A stretch of DNA of 64,000 nucleotides from Cyanophora paradoxa (lineage: Eukaryota > Glaucocystophyceae > Cyanophorales > Cyanophoraceae), in assembly GCA_004431415.1 (NCBI GenBank), contig QPMI01000619.1, positions 57,824 to 121,823 of the forward strand. The letters run 5' to 3'. Below the pieces are notes generated by a model that ran no database searches, was not told the origin of the DNA, and was given only the letters and a program-made list of their open reading frames with translations. The position numbers were made by a program, and so were the translations under genes. Positions 1-10,485 of this stretch are shown in pieces (the stretch's first letter is position 1; each line of letters opens with the position of its first letter).

Positions 1-2745
1 ACAAGCGGGGCGGGGCGGGGCGGGACGGGGCGGGGGGCACTGAGGGCGTCGACGAGGCGATGCGGGTCGGTGCGGGCGCTGAGCGCCGAGAAGCCGACGA
101 TGTCGCTCTGCAGCACCGCCACGCTCTCGAACTCCATCGTCTCGAGCTCGCTGCCGCCGGCCCCCATGGCCAGTGAGACAAAGCGTTCGGCGACGGCGGC
201 GGGGGCGGGGGCGGCGGGCGCACGCGGAGGCGAGGGGGTTGTCGGGGCCCGGGGCGAGGGGCCAGGGGGCGGGGAGGCGGCGGAGGACGGCGCGGGGGAG
301 GCAGAGGTCAAGCAGCGCCCGCGTGTCCGCCTCCGCCTCCGCCGCCACCCGCGCCTCCCGCCCCGCCCGGCCCCGCAGCTCGAAGCCCCTGCGCGCCAGC
401 TGTAAGCTAGCAAGAAAGAACAATAGAAGCCGTGGTAAAGAGCTTTCAAAGAGCCAGATCTAGATCTAGATCTAGAGCTTAGCAAGAGAGAGCAACAGAA
501 GCCGCGTCGCGCCTGTAAGAAGCGCATTGCCAATAATAAGAAGCGCGCTTATACTTGGCATTCGATTCAAAGAGCTGGAGCGTAATGAGAAAGAACAATA
601 GAATTGAAGTCGCGCCTGGGTCTGCCAGAAGGGGAGGAGCCCGACAGAGGCGGCAAAGACGAGGGCGAACGTCGCGTCGGCGTCCGCCATCTGGCCAATT
701 AAATCAAAGTGAATCAGAAGGGAAGAGATAGAAAGATCAAAGGCAAAGAAGAGGTAGCTTGAGTTCGTTTCTATAATTAGTTCGTTGTTATAATAAGTAG
801 TTATAATTAGTTTACCGTTCGCGCCGCCGCTGAGAGGCCTAGGGCCGCCACCTCCAAGCCGACGAAGCCGAAGGCGTGGTCGAGGTACGAGAGGACGGGG
901 CCGGCGGCAACCGCCGCCACCTGCGCGTGCACCGCCGCCGCCGCGACCCTGCGCGCACACGCAAAGGCTCGGCTCGGCTCACGTCGCGACCGGGTGAGTC
1001 TGTATTTGCTCGCTCGGAGCTCGCGCGCACCAGCGGAGGCGGCGGCGGAGGGGGCCGGGGGAGCGCGAGAGGAGGCGCGAGGCGGCGAATCCGGCGGCGA
1101 GGACGGCGACGGAGGCCCCGCGGAGGGCGTAGCGCCCGCGGAGCTCGGCCGAGGACCCCAGGTCGTTCGCCAGGTACTTTAGGAACTGGATTACAGTCAA
1201 GCGAGTGTGATTCTGGGCTCCAAAAACATAGGCGAAGCAAAGGTTGCATTAAAGGAAGCCTGCAGCTGCATCTAGATCTAGAGGGCGAATTCGAATTGGG
1301 AACCGCGCCATAGTTCAAGTACATAAACATGCTATAAATTAATACCATCTAAAGAAGGCGTACTAGTACTTATAATTGAATGGCAATGTATATCAATCCG
1401 CGCGCACGGGCATTAATATTAGGCCCTGAGGGCCGCGTTGAGGGCCGCGCAGCTGCAGAGCCTCGGAGGAGGAGCAGCCGGACGCCGCTCGTCCGGCTCC
1501 GCCGCGTCGCCGCGATGTACGCCGCCTCGTCCTTTAAATTTTGCTTGTCATCCTCGAATGAATTTCGCGGGATATCGATATCGATCGATTTCGCACCTCG
1601 CGGTTTTCGAAGGCGAGTCGCCACCAGGGGCGGGCCCGGGACCGCGGGGACGGGCCACTGCCGTCGACGTCGCCATCCAATCCCTTCCCGCCGCCCCTCT
1701 CCAAATCTCTCGCGGAGGCGCCGCCATCTACTTGCAGCGCCTCGACCTGCACGCGAAAAATGCGTCGGGCGACGAAGGCGAAGTCGGATTGAATATTTTC
1801 GCGGCCAGATCTCGCTCACGCGAAGGAGGCGCGAAAATTTGCCCCGTAGCGAGTGGCGTCGAGGGGCTGGCGATCTTGAGCCCGCCGCGGGGCCGTCTGA
1901 GCCGGGATCTACGCCCGCGCCGCCTCCGCCCCACGGCTGTGCATGCCTGCTTGATCGCGATCGCGAACGGGACCGAGCTGACCGCGAGGAGCGGTGCGAG
2001 CGGGCCGATCGCGAGGCGGCGCCGGCCCCGGCCGTCCTGATCGAGCGGACGGAAAGTCGTCCGCGCCCGTCCCCTTCGACAGAGGACCGCACGACCGAGC
2101 TGCGCCCGCTCGTCAGACGTTTCCAAGCCGTCGGAGCGCGGAAAGGGCCGGGCGGCGCGCGCGCGCCTGCGGCGTGCAAGGTCCGCGAATTCCGAAGGGG
2201 CCCACTCGTCCGGACCCTCCAGATCTATAGCTAGATCCGGATCTGCGGCGGCGGACCGCGCAGAAGGCCTGGGACGGGTCGCGGCTGCCGCGGACTCGGG
2301 ATCCCCGGGCTCGCGATCGAGATCGCGATCGCGATCGGGGCCGCGCGATCGCGAAGAGCGGCGGAGGGCGCCGGCGCCAGACGCGCCCCAGGATCCCGAC
2401 CCCCGGCACGAGGGCTCGGCTCCGGATCCGCCCGCATCGAGCTCGGATCCGGCGGGGATCTCGGGCGCGATGCGGCGGCTGCTCCTCGGTCGCCGCGCGC
2501 CGCTCCGGTCGCCCTTGACGCTGGCGCCGGAGGCGAACGGCAGCTTCGAGAGGAGGGACGCGGAGGGGAGGTACGCCGGGCCGAGGCGCAGCGATCGCGA
2601 CGCCGCGCCGCGCACGCTCACGCTCCCCGCGACGGACCCCTCCACGCTCTCGCGGGCGGCGAGATCGAGGCTCGCGGGGGGTACGAGGGCGCCGAAGCCC
2701 GTGGGGTACGGGGTGGGGTCGGAGGCTCGCCGGAGCGAGGAGGAG
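1..2745 (-). pseudogene. Partial, broken duplicate of the adenylyl cyclase gene
   Basis: This stretch matches 21062-24105, the middle of the intact cyclase gene, in exons and introns alike, and starts inside the C1-like catalytic domain (metal-site motif SDIVGF encoded on the minus strand near 100-150). It is damaged in several ways. About 300 bp present in the intact copy (21461-21770) are missing after position 405, which removes the exon for transmembrane helices 5 and 6 of the second block. A 14-bp insertion near 1459 shifts the frame after the motif RLLLL. The GTGCGC donor candidate after the linker exon (23490 in the intact copy) reads GCGCGC here. Homology stops at about 2745, so the first catalytic half is absent, and the 3' end lies beyond the left edge. 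Transcription is not excluded, but a full cyclase cannot be made from it. Confidence 0.8.
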
Positions 2746-3034
2746 AGGTACGCCGGGCCGTTCCCGACTGGCGCCCGTTTCACGTGCGTGTGGTGCAGCC
2801 GCACTAGTACTCGCGCGTCACGCAGTCTGACCCCAAGAGGAGCGAGCGAAGCTAACGCCGGCGCAGCCGCGAGGACCTCGAGAGCACGTGCAACGCGTCG
2901 AACCAGGTGCGACCGCCGAGCGGCCTCCGCCTCTGAATATATGCATCTCCTACCGTCGGACTCTCCGAGTCTCCGAGGGACCGAGACTCGGACCGAGGCT
3001 CGAGGGCCATGGAGTACAGACTGTACAGTAGATG

Positions 3035-3062
3035 CTGTGGCCGGTAATTCACCAAAAACAAT
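3035..3062 (+). mobile_element. 28-bp LINE-like 3'-end insertion with 8-bp target duplication
   Basis: The 28 bp carry only the 3' terminus shared with the larger copies (GGCCGGTAATTCACC followed by an A-rich tail). They are flanked by perfect 8-bp direct repeats, AGTAGATG at 3027-3034 and 3063-3070. This is the pattern expected when target-primed reverse transcription stops almost at once. Confidence 0.7.
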
Positions 3063-3146
3063 AGTAGATGTGCTCTTCGCGCTTATAGTAATGTCAGCAG
3101 TCTAATATGAATGATCATGAATCGAAGGCGGACCGGCTACGTATAC

Positions 3147-3926
3147 TCGTGGTCGTACCCGTCGCCGGCTTGCCGTGCCTGCGTCTCCTTCTACTTCCCT
3201 CCGGCGGTTTGCCGGGCCGGACCCTCCGGCCTTTGTTCTTGATACCGGACCGCCGCCTTTGCCTTCGTCTTCTGCTTCGCTGGTCGTATCCCGCCGGCGC
3301 CGGCGTACTTCGTCTTATAGTTTAGTTCGGTCTAGTTCGGATTCTGATCGTAGTGTTGATGCTAGAGTTAGTTTCAATACTAGCTATAGTTCTCGTGCTC
3401 GACCTGTTGTTCGCCGTCGTTTGCAATTCGACTGCCCGCCTCGACCCCGGCCGCTTTAGTGATTCCTTTGACTGTCCTTTTGCCTGCTCTTGATCCGCCT
3501 GCTCCGCCTCCTGTGTCCTCCTCGACCTCGTGCCGTAGCTCTGCCCTTTCGCGTCGTCCTGCTTCGCCTCCGCCTCCGCGTCGTCTTGTTGTTCCTCTTA
3601 CTTGTCTGCTTCCTGTTATTTATCTTTCTCAAATTTGTCCTCCGCTTCTTAGTGATGTAATTCCTTCCGATATTGATGGTATCTCTAGCTCTGGCTCTTC
3701 TTCGTGTCAGTCATCCTCTGTCCCTAGATCTGCTCGATTTCTCGTCTCTTCTCGATCTGTCTCGAGCTCTGTGTCTTTTCTTTTTTATTGTCAATTTTGG
3801 CTCTTTGTCTTATCTTTCTTCGTGCTCTTGTCTTAGTTATTTTGCTTTTTTGTCTTTATGCCCCCTGGGCAGCCCCCGCAGTGCTGGTGTCTAGAGACTG
3901 TGGCCGGTAATTCACCAAAAAAAAAA
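3147..3926 (+). mobile_element. 5'-truncated LINE-like element, copy 1
   Basis: The body ends in the conserved 3' sequence GGCCGGTAATTCACC plus a run of ten A and is flanked by the 9-bp direct repeat TACGTATAC (3138-3146 and 3927-3935). It aligns with 18958-19762. In the plus frame both copies share motifs such as VVRRRL, FDCPPRP and VPLTCLLPVIYLS, but copy 1 is split into two frames by a stop and indels near 3457. Recognisable reverse-transcriptase motifs are absent, so assignment to a non-LTR retrotransposon rests on the truncation, A tail and target duplication. It could also be a long SINE-like unit mobilised by another element. Confidence 0.65.
3175..3836 (+). pseudogene. Broken ORF remnant of LINE-like element
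   Basis: Two frames (3175-3459 and 3459-3836) together match the single 299-residue ORF of the second copy at 18757-19656. The encoded peptide is rich in Ser, Pro and Arg with a hydrophobic end. Differences from copy 2 fall mostly at third codon positions of the plus frame, which suggests that this strand once coded for protein. No family is recognised. Confidence 0.4.
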
Positions 3927-3934
3927 TACGTATA

Positions 3935-4230
3935 CCGTAATCCAGAATATTAAGGTCTGCACTTTATTACGTCGTCCCCAAATTATGTCTTTTTTTTTGG
4001 GTGAATTACCGGCCACAGCCTCTAGTCGCCGAAAACTTGACATGACGACATAATTTGGGGACGACATAGTAGGGCGTGCTTAGTGCTTGCTATACCCCCC
4101 CCAATTTTACCGCCCCATACAAGCCTGAAAATTTCATGCTGACATAATTTGGGGACGTCATATTTCTCATAGAGAAGGGTCCGGATTTCAAACGACATAA
4201 ATTTGACCGTCATATTTTCCTGGATTACGG
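3935..4230. mobile_element. MITE-like element with TA target duplication
   Basis: Perfect 11-bp terminal inverted repeats (CCGTAATCCAG at 3935-3945, its complement at 4220-4230) are bounded on both sides by TA (3933-3934, 4231-4232), as in Tc1/mariner-type MITEs. Inside, the motif GACATAATTTGGGGACG occurs at 4047 and 4141 and inverted at 3973-3989. No transposase is encoded. A LINE-like 3' end lies inside it in reverse orientation, and the right target duplication of LINE copy 1 overlaps its first base, so the MITE was there first. Confidence 0.6.
3990..4025 (-). mobile_element. LINE-like 3'-end fragment inserted in the MITE, reverse orientation
   Basis: On the minus strand this reads CTAGAGGCTGTGGCCGG and then GTAATTCACCC with nine A, the same terminus as the other LINE-like copies. 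It forms an accidental inverted repeat with 3891-3926. No convincing target duplication is visible. Confidence 0.55.
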
Positions 4231-5107
4231 TAGAATGCTTTCAAGTGTGGACTTGGGAACTTGAATCGGAAGGTTCGGATCCCGGGATTCCCGGCGATTT
4301 CCCCGCCGTTTCGAATTCCCGGGGCTTTCCGGCCTCTGCCTCCTAGTACCTGTAAAAAATCGGAAAAAAGAACCCGGGACCGTTTGGAGCCGCTGCGCAT
4401 TCCGGCGCCGGCCGGCGGTTCCATGCGCTGGCCGGCGGTTCCATGCGCTGGCCGGCGGTTCTATGTACCGCGGCTAGTAGCCGACTACTAGTACCGCCCC
4501 GCGGGGCGCGGCCCCCGCCTATATATATATCAGCGTATCACAAGCTCGTAGCTATACCGGTAGCTACCAGTACTAGAAGGCTAGTAGGAGCTGGAGCTGG
4601 CTTGCGCTCACTCATGATCAGGCTGGCAAGATCAAGACTGAGTCAGGAGTCAGGACTCAGGAGCCTCGAGCTCGGCCGCGGACTAGTACTCCGGGAGATC
4701 CGGGTCCGACGGTCCCGGGGCCCGGACGGTCCGCCTGGCTGGAGCCGCTGGACTCGCCGGCGAGTCGCCGCCGCTCGAGCAGAGTCGAGCTCAGCGGCTG
4801 GCTGGCCGCCGGGCTTTACTACCTAGGAGCACTGAGCCCAACTCAGGCTTGCCGACCCTACTAGGAGCACTGAGCCCAATAATCCACCCTCCTTCTGTTT
4901 ACCGGCCCTCGCATCTTCGATCTCCGCCGGGCCGAGGCTCAGTCCAGAATCCAGATCGATCTGCCGCTGACTGCCGGTCGCGGCCCTGCGCAAGTTAGTA
5001 GCACAACTCCGCAGCACAACGACGCGAAGCCGCCGCCCGCGTGCCCGTACGTACACGTATAGGCCCCGAGGTGCACGCATCTTATGGCCGCGAGTAACGC
5101 GTGAGGT
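4231..5107. other. Intergenic stretch with small tandem repeats
   Basis: No supported gene. It contains a 20-bp tandem repeat (GCCGGCGGTTCCATGCGCTG at 4411, 4431 and, imperfectly, 4451) and two copies of CTAGGAGCACTGAGCCCAA near 4829 and 4859. The promoter and first exon of the downstream lectin gene may lie in its right part but could not be located. Confidence 0.5.
4411..4466. repeat. 20-bp tandem repeat, 2.8 copies
   Basis: The unit GCCGGCGGTTCCATGCGCTG begins at 4411 and 4431, with a third, partial copy from 4451. Confidence 0.85.
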
Positions 5108-8100
5108 GTGCGCTTCTTCAGGTTTCGAACAACCCCTCAGGGCCTGCATCCATCGACATCATGGGAGGAAGTGCGTTTGCGTTTGATCGCACATTTTAAC
5201 ACATTCCGAAGTCCTAATCTGCACATTGTGTTAGACTCGTCCTGCTACGCTTCCTACGACTGCAAGGCATCAACCGCTCTGTGGCATCAGAGCAACATCG
5301 GTGAAGACGACGCGAAGGCCCAGTGCCTAGCCAGTGGAGGCAAGTCTGTCACTATTGAATACAGTACTACGGTACGTACTTCGATTGCGTCAATCTCGAT
5401 GCTGGCCCCGAAACGCAGGTACGGATGCGCGCGCGTGTAATGATGTATGATGTATGATCAAGAGTTTTTGATGAATAAATGCATATGCGTAGACGATGAC
5501 GTCGACGGCGCCCAGTAACGCGGTCAATGTGGCGACGGGCGCGTTAGCGACGTCGAGCACCAAGTATGGCGACAGCGCGGGCCCCGACAAGGCCATCGGT
5601 GCGCACAATCATAACATTTCGCCCGCCCGATAATGGAGCGCGTCCCAAGACCAATCGTAACCCTGCAACCCTCGCGCGATTGCTCAGACGGCAACACTAC
5701 GCCCACCTGGAGTGGCTCGATCTTCTCGACCCGTGACGACGACACGGCGTCGAAGCTAATGATCGACTTCCAGGCGAGTATTTGATCGTTAATATTGTAC
5801 AAGCTTAGCGCGAGTGCTGATTTGCACACGTTGCAATTGTCCTCGATTCGCAGGTCGATGCGATAGTGTCAAGCATCGATGTTCACGGGGTGCGCATAAT
5901 ATGATCATGATGCTCGCACTGGTGGCGGCGCGCTCCGTTAAGCCCCTCTGAACGCACTACTGAAAATGACTAAGCCCCTCGTTCAGACCGGCTGACCCAG
6001 AATGTCAGCCTTTTCCTTAGAGGCTGATCTTTTTTGTGAGCTGAGCTGAGTTCTCGCCCAGTTCAGCCCGGTCTGAACGCTCTCTTCAGCCTCGGTTCAG
6101 CACCGTCTGAACAGCAAGGGTCTTATGCCGCTCGCTCAGCCCAGCCCATAGCGCAGCTTTACGTAGATTGCTCTAGAGCGCTCTACGCAACCTGGGCGCC
6201 CGCCGCGCGTTGCACGACTACGTGAAATCACTCAATGCACTTCGCAACACATACTGAGCACACAGAGGCGTGTGGTGCGCTACGAGAGACTGCGCTGTGG
6301 CTGAAAGAGCGCGCGCTCGGCCGGCGAGTGACGCGCGAGGCTCAGCGGCTGCCGTTGAACGTTAGCTATAGTGTACCTGTGATGTCCTGAGCTCTCTCGC
6401 ACCACGCTTTGCGCCGCCCAGCGAGGTCCAGCTGTCGACGCTCTCGGTCCGCGATCCAGAGGCCAAGCTGTTGCAGAACTACCTAGCTAAGGTCTGTTGT
6501 GCTAGCTGCGCCGAGGGCGCGCTGCGGGATCCGGAGGCCTTCTGTTTGAGACGGAGGGCTCAAGCGGACGCTCGAAGACCTGTATCCCCCTGGCCGAGAA
6601 AGCCTCAGAAAGGGCTGAGCGACGGGCTGAGAGCAGTCTCAGCTGGCGGACCAGCGGTTCAGACCCTCGCAAAGGGCTGATACTCCTGTCAGCCCGTCGC
6701 TCAGCCTGAACGGCTGGGTACTCGCACAATGCCGTTGTCTTGGCAAGCACACGAGGCGCGGCATTCCAGCGCGCGGGGAGAGCCTCTGCGACAGCAGCAG
6801 GCCCTAAGGGGGCATCAGCGTCGATGCCTGCTCCCCGAAGCTCAAGAGATTGCTCGGAGTCCGCGCGACGAGCAATGAAGGTACGCGCGCCTCGCTCGGG
6901 CGCGCTCCGCTCTCTGAAGCAAGCTAGGCGGCTCTCTCACATCTTCAGCGCATCAGGTCCTTTCTCCGATCAAGCCGCCTCAAGATCCTGCGCGGTCGTC
7001 CCCTCGGCCTTCATGAGTGATCCGGAGGTGCGCCCTGCTTTCTAAGCTTTCCTTCTGCCCTAGCTAAGGGACTTATGCCTTCAGCGACACTCGGGGATGT
7101 CCGGCTGCGCCCAGCTGCGTCCGGCTAAGGTGAACGACTCTAACGAACGACTCTGAGGTGCGCCCGAAGGCTTGAGTCCAGTGCTGCTCGCTAATGCTCT
7201 CTAGAATGCTCTCGTTTGCCTGCTCCGCGACCGGCGCCGCGAGCCTGCTCTACCTAGCTCTCTCTCACTTGCCAAGTCAGGACGCGCGACGAGGCGAGCG
7301 CAGGCGACCCGAATCGCGGCGCCTTCGCGGCGGGGGCGGCCGGGGCGCAGCGGTGGCCCTTCTCTCGCTTCGTGCGCGGCTCCCCGCCTTTCAGCGCCGC
7401 GCCCCGCGCGACGAGGCGAGCGCAGCGGCGGCCCTTCTCTCGCTTGGTACGCGACTCCCCGCCCTTCAGCGCCGCGCCCCGCGCGACGAGGCGAGCGCAG
7501 GCGACCCGAATCGCGGCGCCTTCGCGGCGGGGGCGGCCGGGGCGCAGCGGCGACCCCTTCTCTCGCTTCGTGCGCGGCTCCCCGCCCTTCAGCGCCGCGC
7601 CCCGCGCGACGAGGCGAGCGCAGCGGCGGCCCTTCTCTCGCTTGGTACGCGACTCCCCGCCCTTCAGCGCCGCGCCCCGCGCGACGAGGCGAGCGCAGGC
7701 GACCCGAATCGCGGCGCCTTCGCGGCGGGGGCGGCCTGGGCGCAGCGGCGGCCCTTCTCTCGCTTCGTGCGCGCCTCCCCGCCCTTCAGCGCCGCGCCCC
7801 GCAGGCGAGCGCAGGCGACCCGAATCGCGGCGCCTTCACGGCGAGGGCGGCCTGGGCGCAGCGGCGGCCCTTCTCTCGCTTCGTGCGCGCCTCCCCGCCC
7901 TTCAGCGCCGCGCCCCGCGCGACGAGGCGAGCGCAGGCGACCCGAATCGCGGCGCTTCGCGGCGGGGGCGGCCGGGCGCAAAGGCGGCCCTTCTTTCGTG
8001 CGCTCCCCCCCCCCCCCTCCCCCCCCCCCCCGCCCCTTTCTAGAGCTAGACGCCATGCGACGCCCTCTAGAGCTAGACAGCGGGGCCGCAGCCCTGGCGA

Positions 8101-10454
8101 CGGCTCTCAGGTGCCGCCGCTGGTGCCTTGTCCCGCTGTCTCCTAGCCGCCCTGTGTATATATATCTTACTTTTATGCAATGGAGCTTACTCGATTGCAA
8201 TTGAGCACAGAAGTCCCGAGCTGGGGTGCGTCGGCGGCGGTCACAGAGGCCAAGTTCGCAGCTGCAAGCAAGGTTCGCGAGTCTCTCTCCTGCCCGACGC
8301 CCTCTAGAGCTAGACAGCGGGGCCCCAGCCCTGGCGGCGGCTCTCAGGTGCCGTTGCCGGTGCAAGGCCACGCTGTCCAGATAGATCTATAGATTCCTTG
8401 CGGGCGCACGCCCCTGATTGTTTTGCAAAGGCTAACTCCACTATCAGGCGCCGGTCAGCCCCCCACGGGCCCGCCCCGCGGCCGCCCCGGCCCGCCCCGC
8501 CCGCCCCGCCCGCCCGCCCCGCCCCGCCCGCCCCGCGGCCGCCCGCCCCGCGGCCGCCCCGCCCGCCCCGCGGCCCCCCGCCCCGCGGCCCCCCGCCCCG
8601 CGGCCGCCCGCCCCGCGGCCGCCCGCCCCGCCCCTCCCCGCCCGCCCGGCTCGCCCCGCGGCCGACCCGCCCGCCCGCGGCCGCCCCGCCCCGCGGCCGC
8701 CCCGCCCCGCGGCCGCCCCGCCCCGCAGCCGCCCGCAGCCGCGCCCGCCCTCCCCGTCCGCCCCGCGGCCGACAAACTAGATTGTATGAATAAAGTGTAA
8801 TGCTAGCTGGCTTCTCAGAAGTGAGAGATGCAGAGGGTGCAGGGTGGGAAGGGTAGGGCCGGGCCGGGTGGCCGCGCTAGCAGCCACGCTGGCCACACCA
8901 GAAGGGTCTGAACAGTCCGTCCGTTCAGCTGTGACTGAACAGGGGTTGAGAGGCTGAATTTCCTACTTAGGCCTATAGTAAGGCGAAAAGAGTAAAAATA
9001 AGGCTTTTGTTCAGTCCTTTCCGCTATAGGTCTGAGTTGCTGAATATTTAGTCAGCCGGTCTGAACGAGGGGCTTAGTCATTTTCAGTAGTGCGTTCAGA
9101 GGGGCTTAACGGAGCGCGCCGCCACCAGTGTCGGGCCTCCTCGGCGCCCTCCCCCCCACTCCCCGCCCCAATACCCCCCCTTTTCCCCGCCCTTCCCACC
9201 GCCCCCACCCCCCCCCCCCCCCCCCACCCCCCGCGGCCCCATTACCCCCTCTTCCTCTTTCCCCCGCGCATCCCCTTCCCCCCCCCCCCCCCCCCGGCCC
9301 CAATACACACATTTCCCCCACCCACCCGTACGCGTTCTGCTCGTGGACAATCTCTAAGCGTGTGAGCAGCGCACGGAGGGACTGCTCTCTCGCACGAAGA
9401 ACTTCAACATCGAGTTCTTCAATGACGGCGCATCCGTCTACAAGACCAGTGTCGGGAACACGCCTGAATACACCGGGACGAACGGCAACGTGATCAAGAC
9501 GACGCTGCCGACCGCTGCTGTCGGTGAATGTCTTTCCGTATCGAAGCTCGCAATCGTGATATCGATTAGCCTGTTTTAATTCTAAACTTTGGTCGCGCCC
9601 GCACGCGCAGCTGACAAGGTCGTGCTCTCAAAGACGGACACAGGTGCGAGCGGTATTCATAAAAAAGAATGCACTCTAGACTTGCAAATCTAGATCGAAG
9701 GCATGCAAGCTGCATGCGTATGACTATCATTTTTGCCGAGTCGCGAGCGACGTTACCGTTTACGTACGGTTTGAACGATTGCAGCGCCCTTCAATCTGGC
9801 GGAGGTGGAAGTCTATGGTGCGCCTTAATATTATCACTATACATCGATTTCTTGTGCCAGTCAATTAAGCACGTGCACTGTAGGTGTCAAGCAGACGGAT
9901 TCTATTGTCAATGTGGCGAAGGGCGCGTTAGCGACGTCGAGCACCAAGTTCGGCGCCGGCGACAGCGCGGGCCCCGGCAAGGCCATCGGTGCGCACAATC
10001 ATAACATTTCGCCCGCCCGATAATGGAGCGCGTCCCAAGACCAATCGTAACCCTGCAACCCTCGCGCGATTGCTCAGACGGCAACACTACGCCCACCTGG
10101 AGTGGCTCGATCTTCTCGACCCGTGACGACGACACGGCGTCGAAGCTAACGATCGACTTCCAGGCGAGTATTTGATCGTTAATATTGTACAAGCTTAGCG
10201 CGAGTGCTGATTTGCACACGTTGCAATTGTCCTCGATTCGCAGGGCGATGCGATAGTGTCAAGCATCGATGTTCACGGGGTGCGCATAATATGATCATGA
10301 TGCTCGGGCCTCCTCGGCGCCCTCCCCCCCACTCCCCGCCCCAATACCCCCCCTTTTCCCCGCCCTTCCCACCGCCCCCACCCCCCCCCCACCCCCCCGC
10401 GGCCCCATTACCCCCTCTTTCCCTCTTTCCCCCGCGCATCCCCTTCCCCCCCTT

Positions 10455-10485
<31 letters not shown>

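Larger units (their letters stand above)
5917..9130. mobile_element. Non-autonomous CACTA-like DNA transposon, 3214 bp
   Basis: Terminal inverted repeats of 80 bp are perfect (5917-5996 and 9051-9130). The ends begin CACTGGTGGCGGCG, and the element is flanked by a 3-bp target duplication TCG (5914-5916, 9131-9133). The paralogous intron at 10,309-10,325 is uninterrupted and equals the flanks with one TCG removed, so it is a built-in empty site. CACTG ends plus a 3-bp duplication fit the CACTA/EnSpm superfamily; PIF/Harbinger also makes 3-bp duplications but normally with different ends. The inside has many short subterminal copies of TCTGAAC or GTTCAGA and two satellite-like GC-rich arrays. 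No transposase is encoded, so it would need one in trans. Confidence 0.8.

Noticed and set aside
1370-2234. Overlapping open frames of about 270-285 codons on both strands
   Set aside because: They run through cyclase introns and linker sequence in a GC-rich segment. Composition, not conservation, keeps them open.
3891-4026. Inverted repeat that looks like a tiny TIR element
   Set aside because: The arms are two independent LINE-like 3' ends in opposite orientation, each with its own A tail. The true MITE ends lie at 3935 and 4230.
7194-8204. 336-codon Arg/Ala/Pro-rich plus-strand frame
   Set aside because: It follows the tandem array inside the transposon, and equivalent frames exist in the other registers.
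8398-8800. Pro/Arg-rich frames in the CCGCCC array
   Set aside because: Pure low-complexity sequence without A or T stops; no start context and no conserv­ation.
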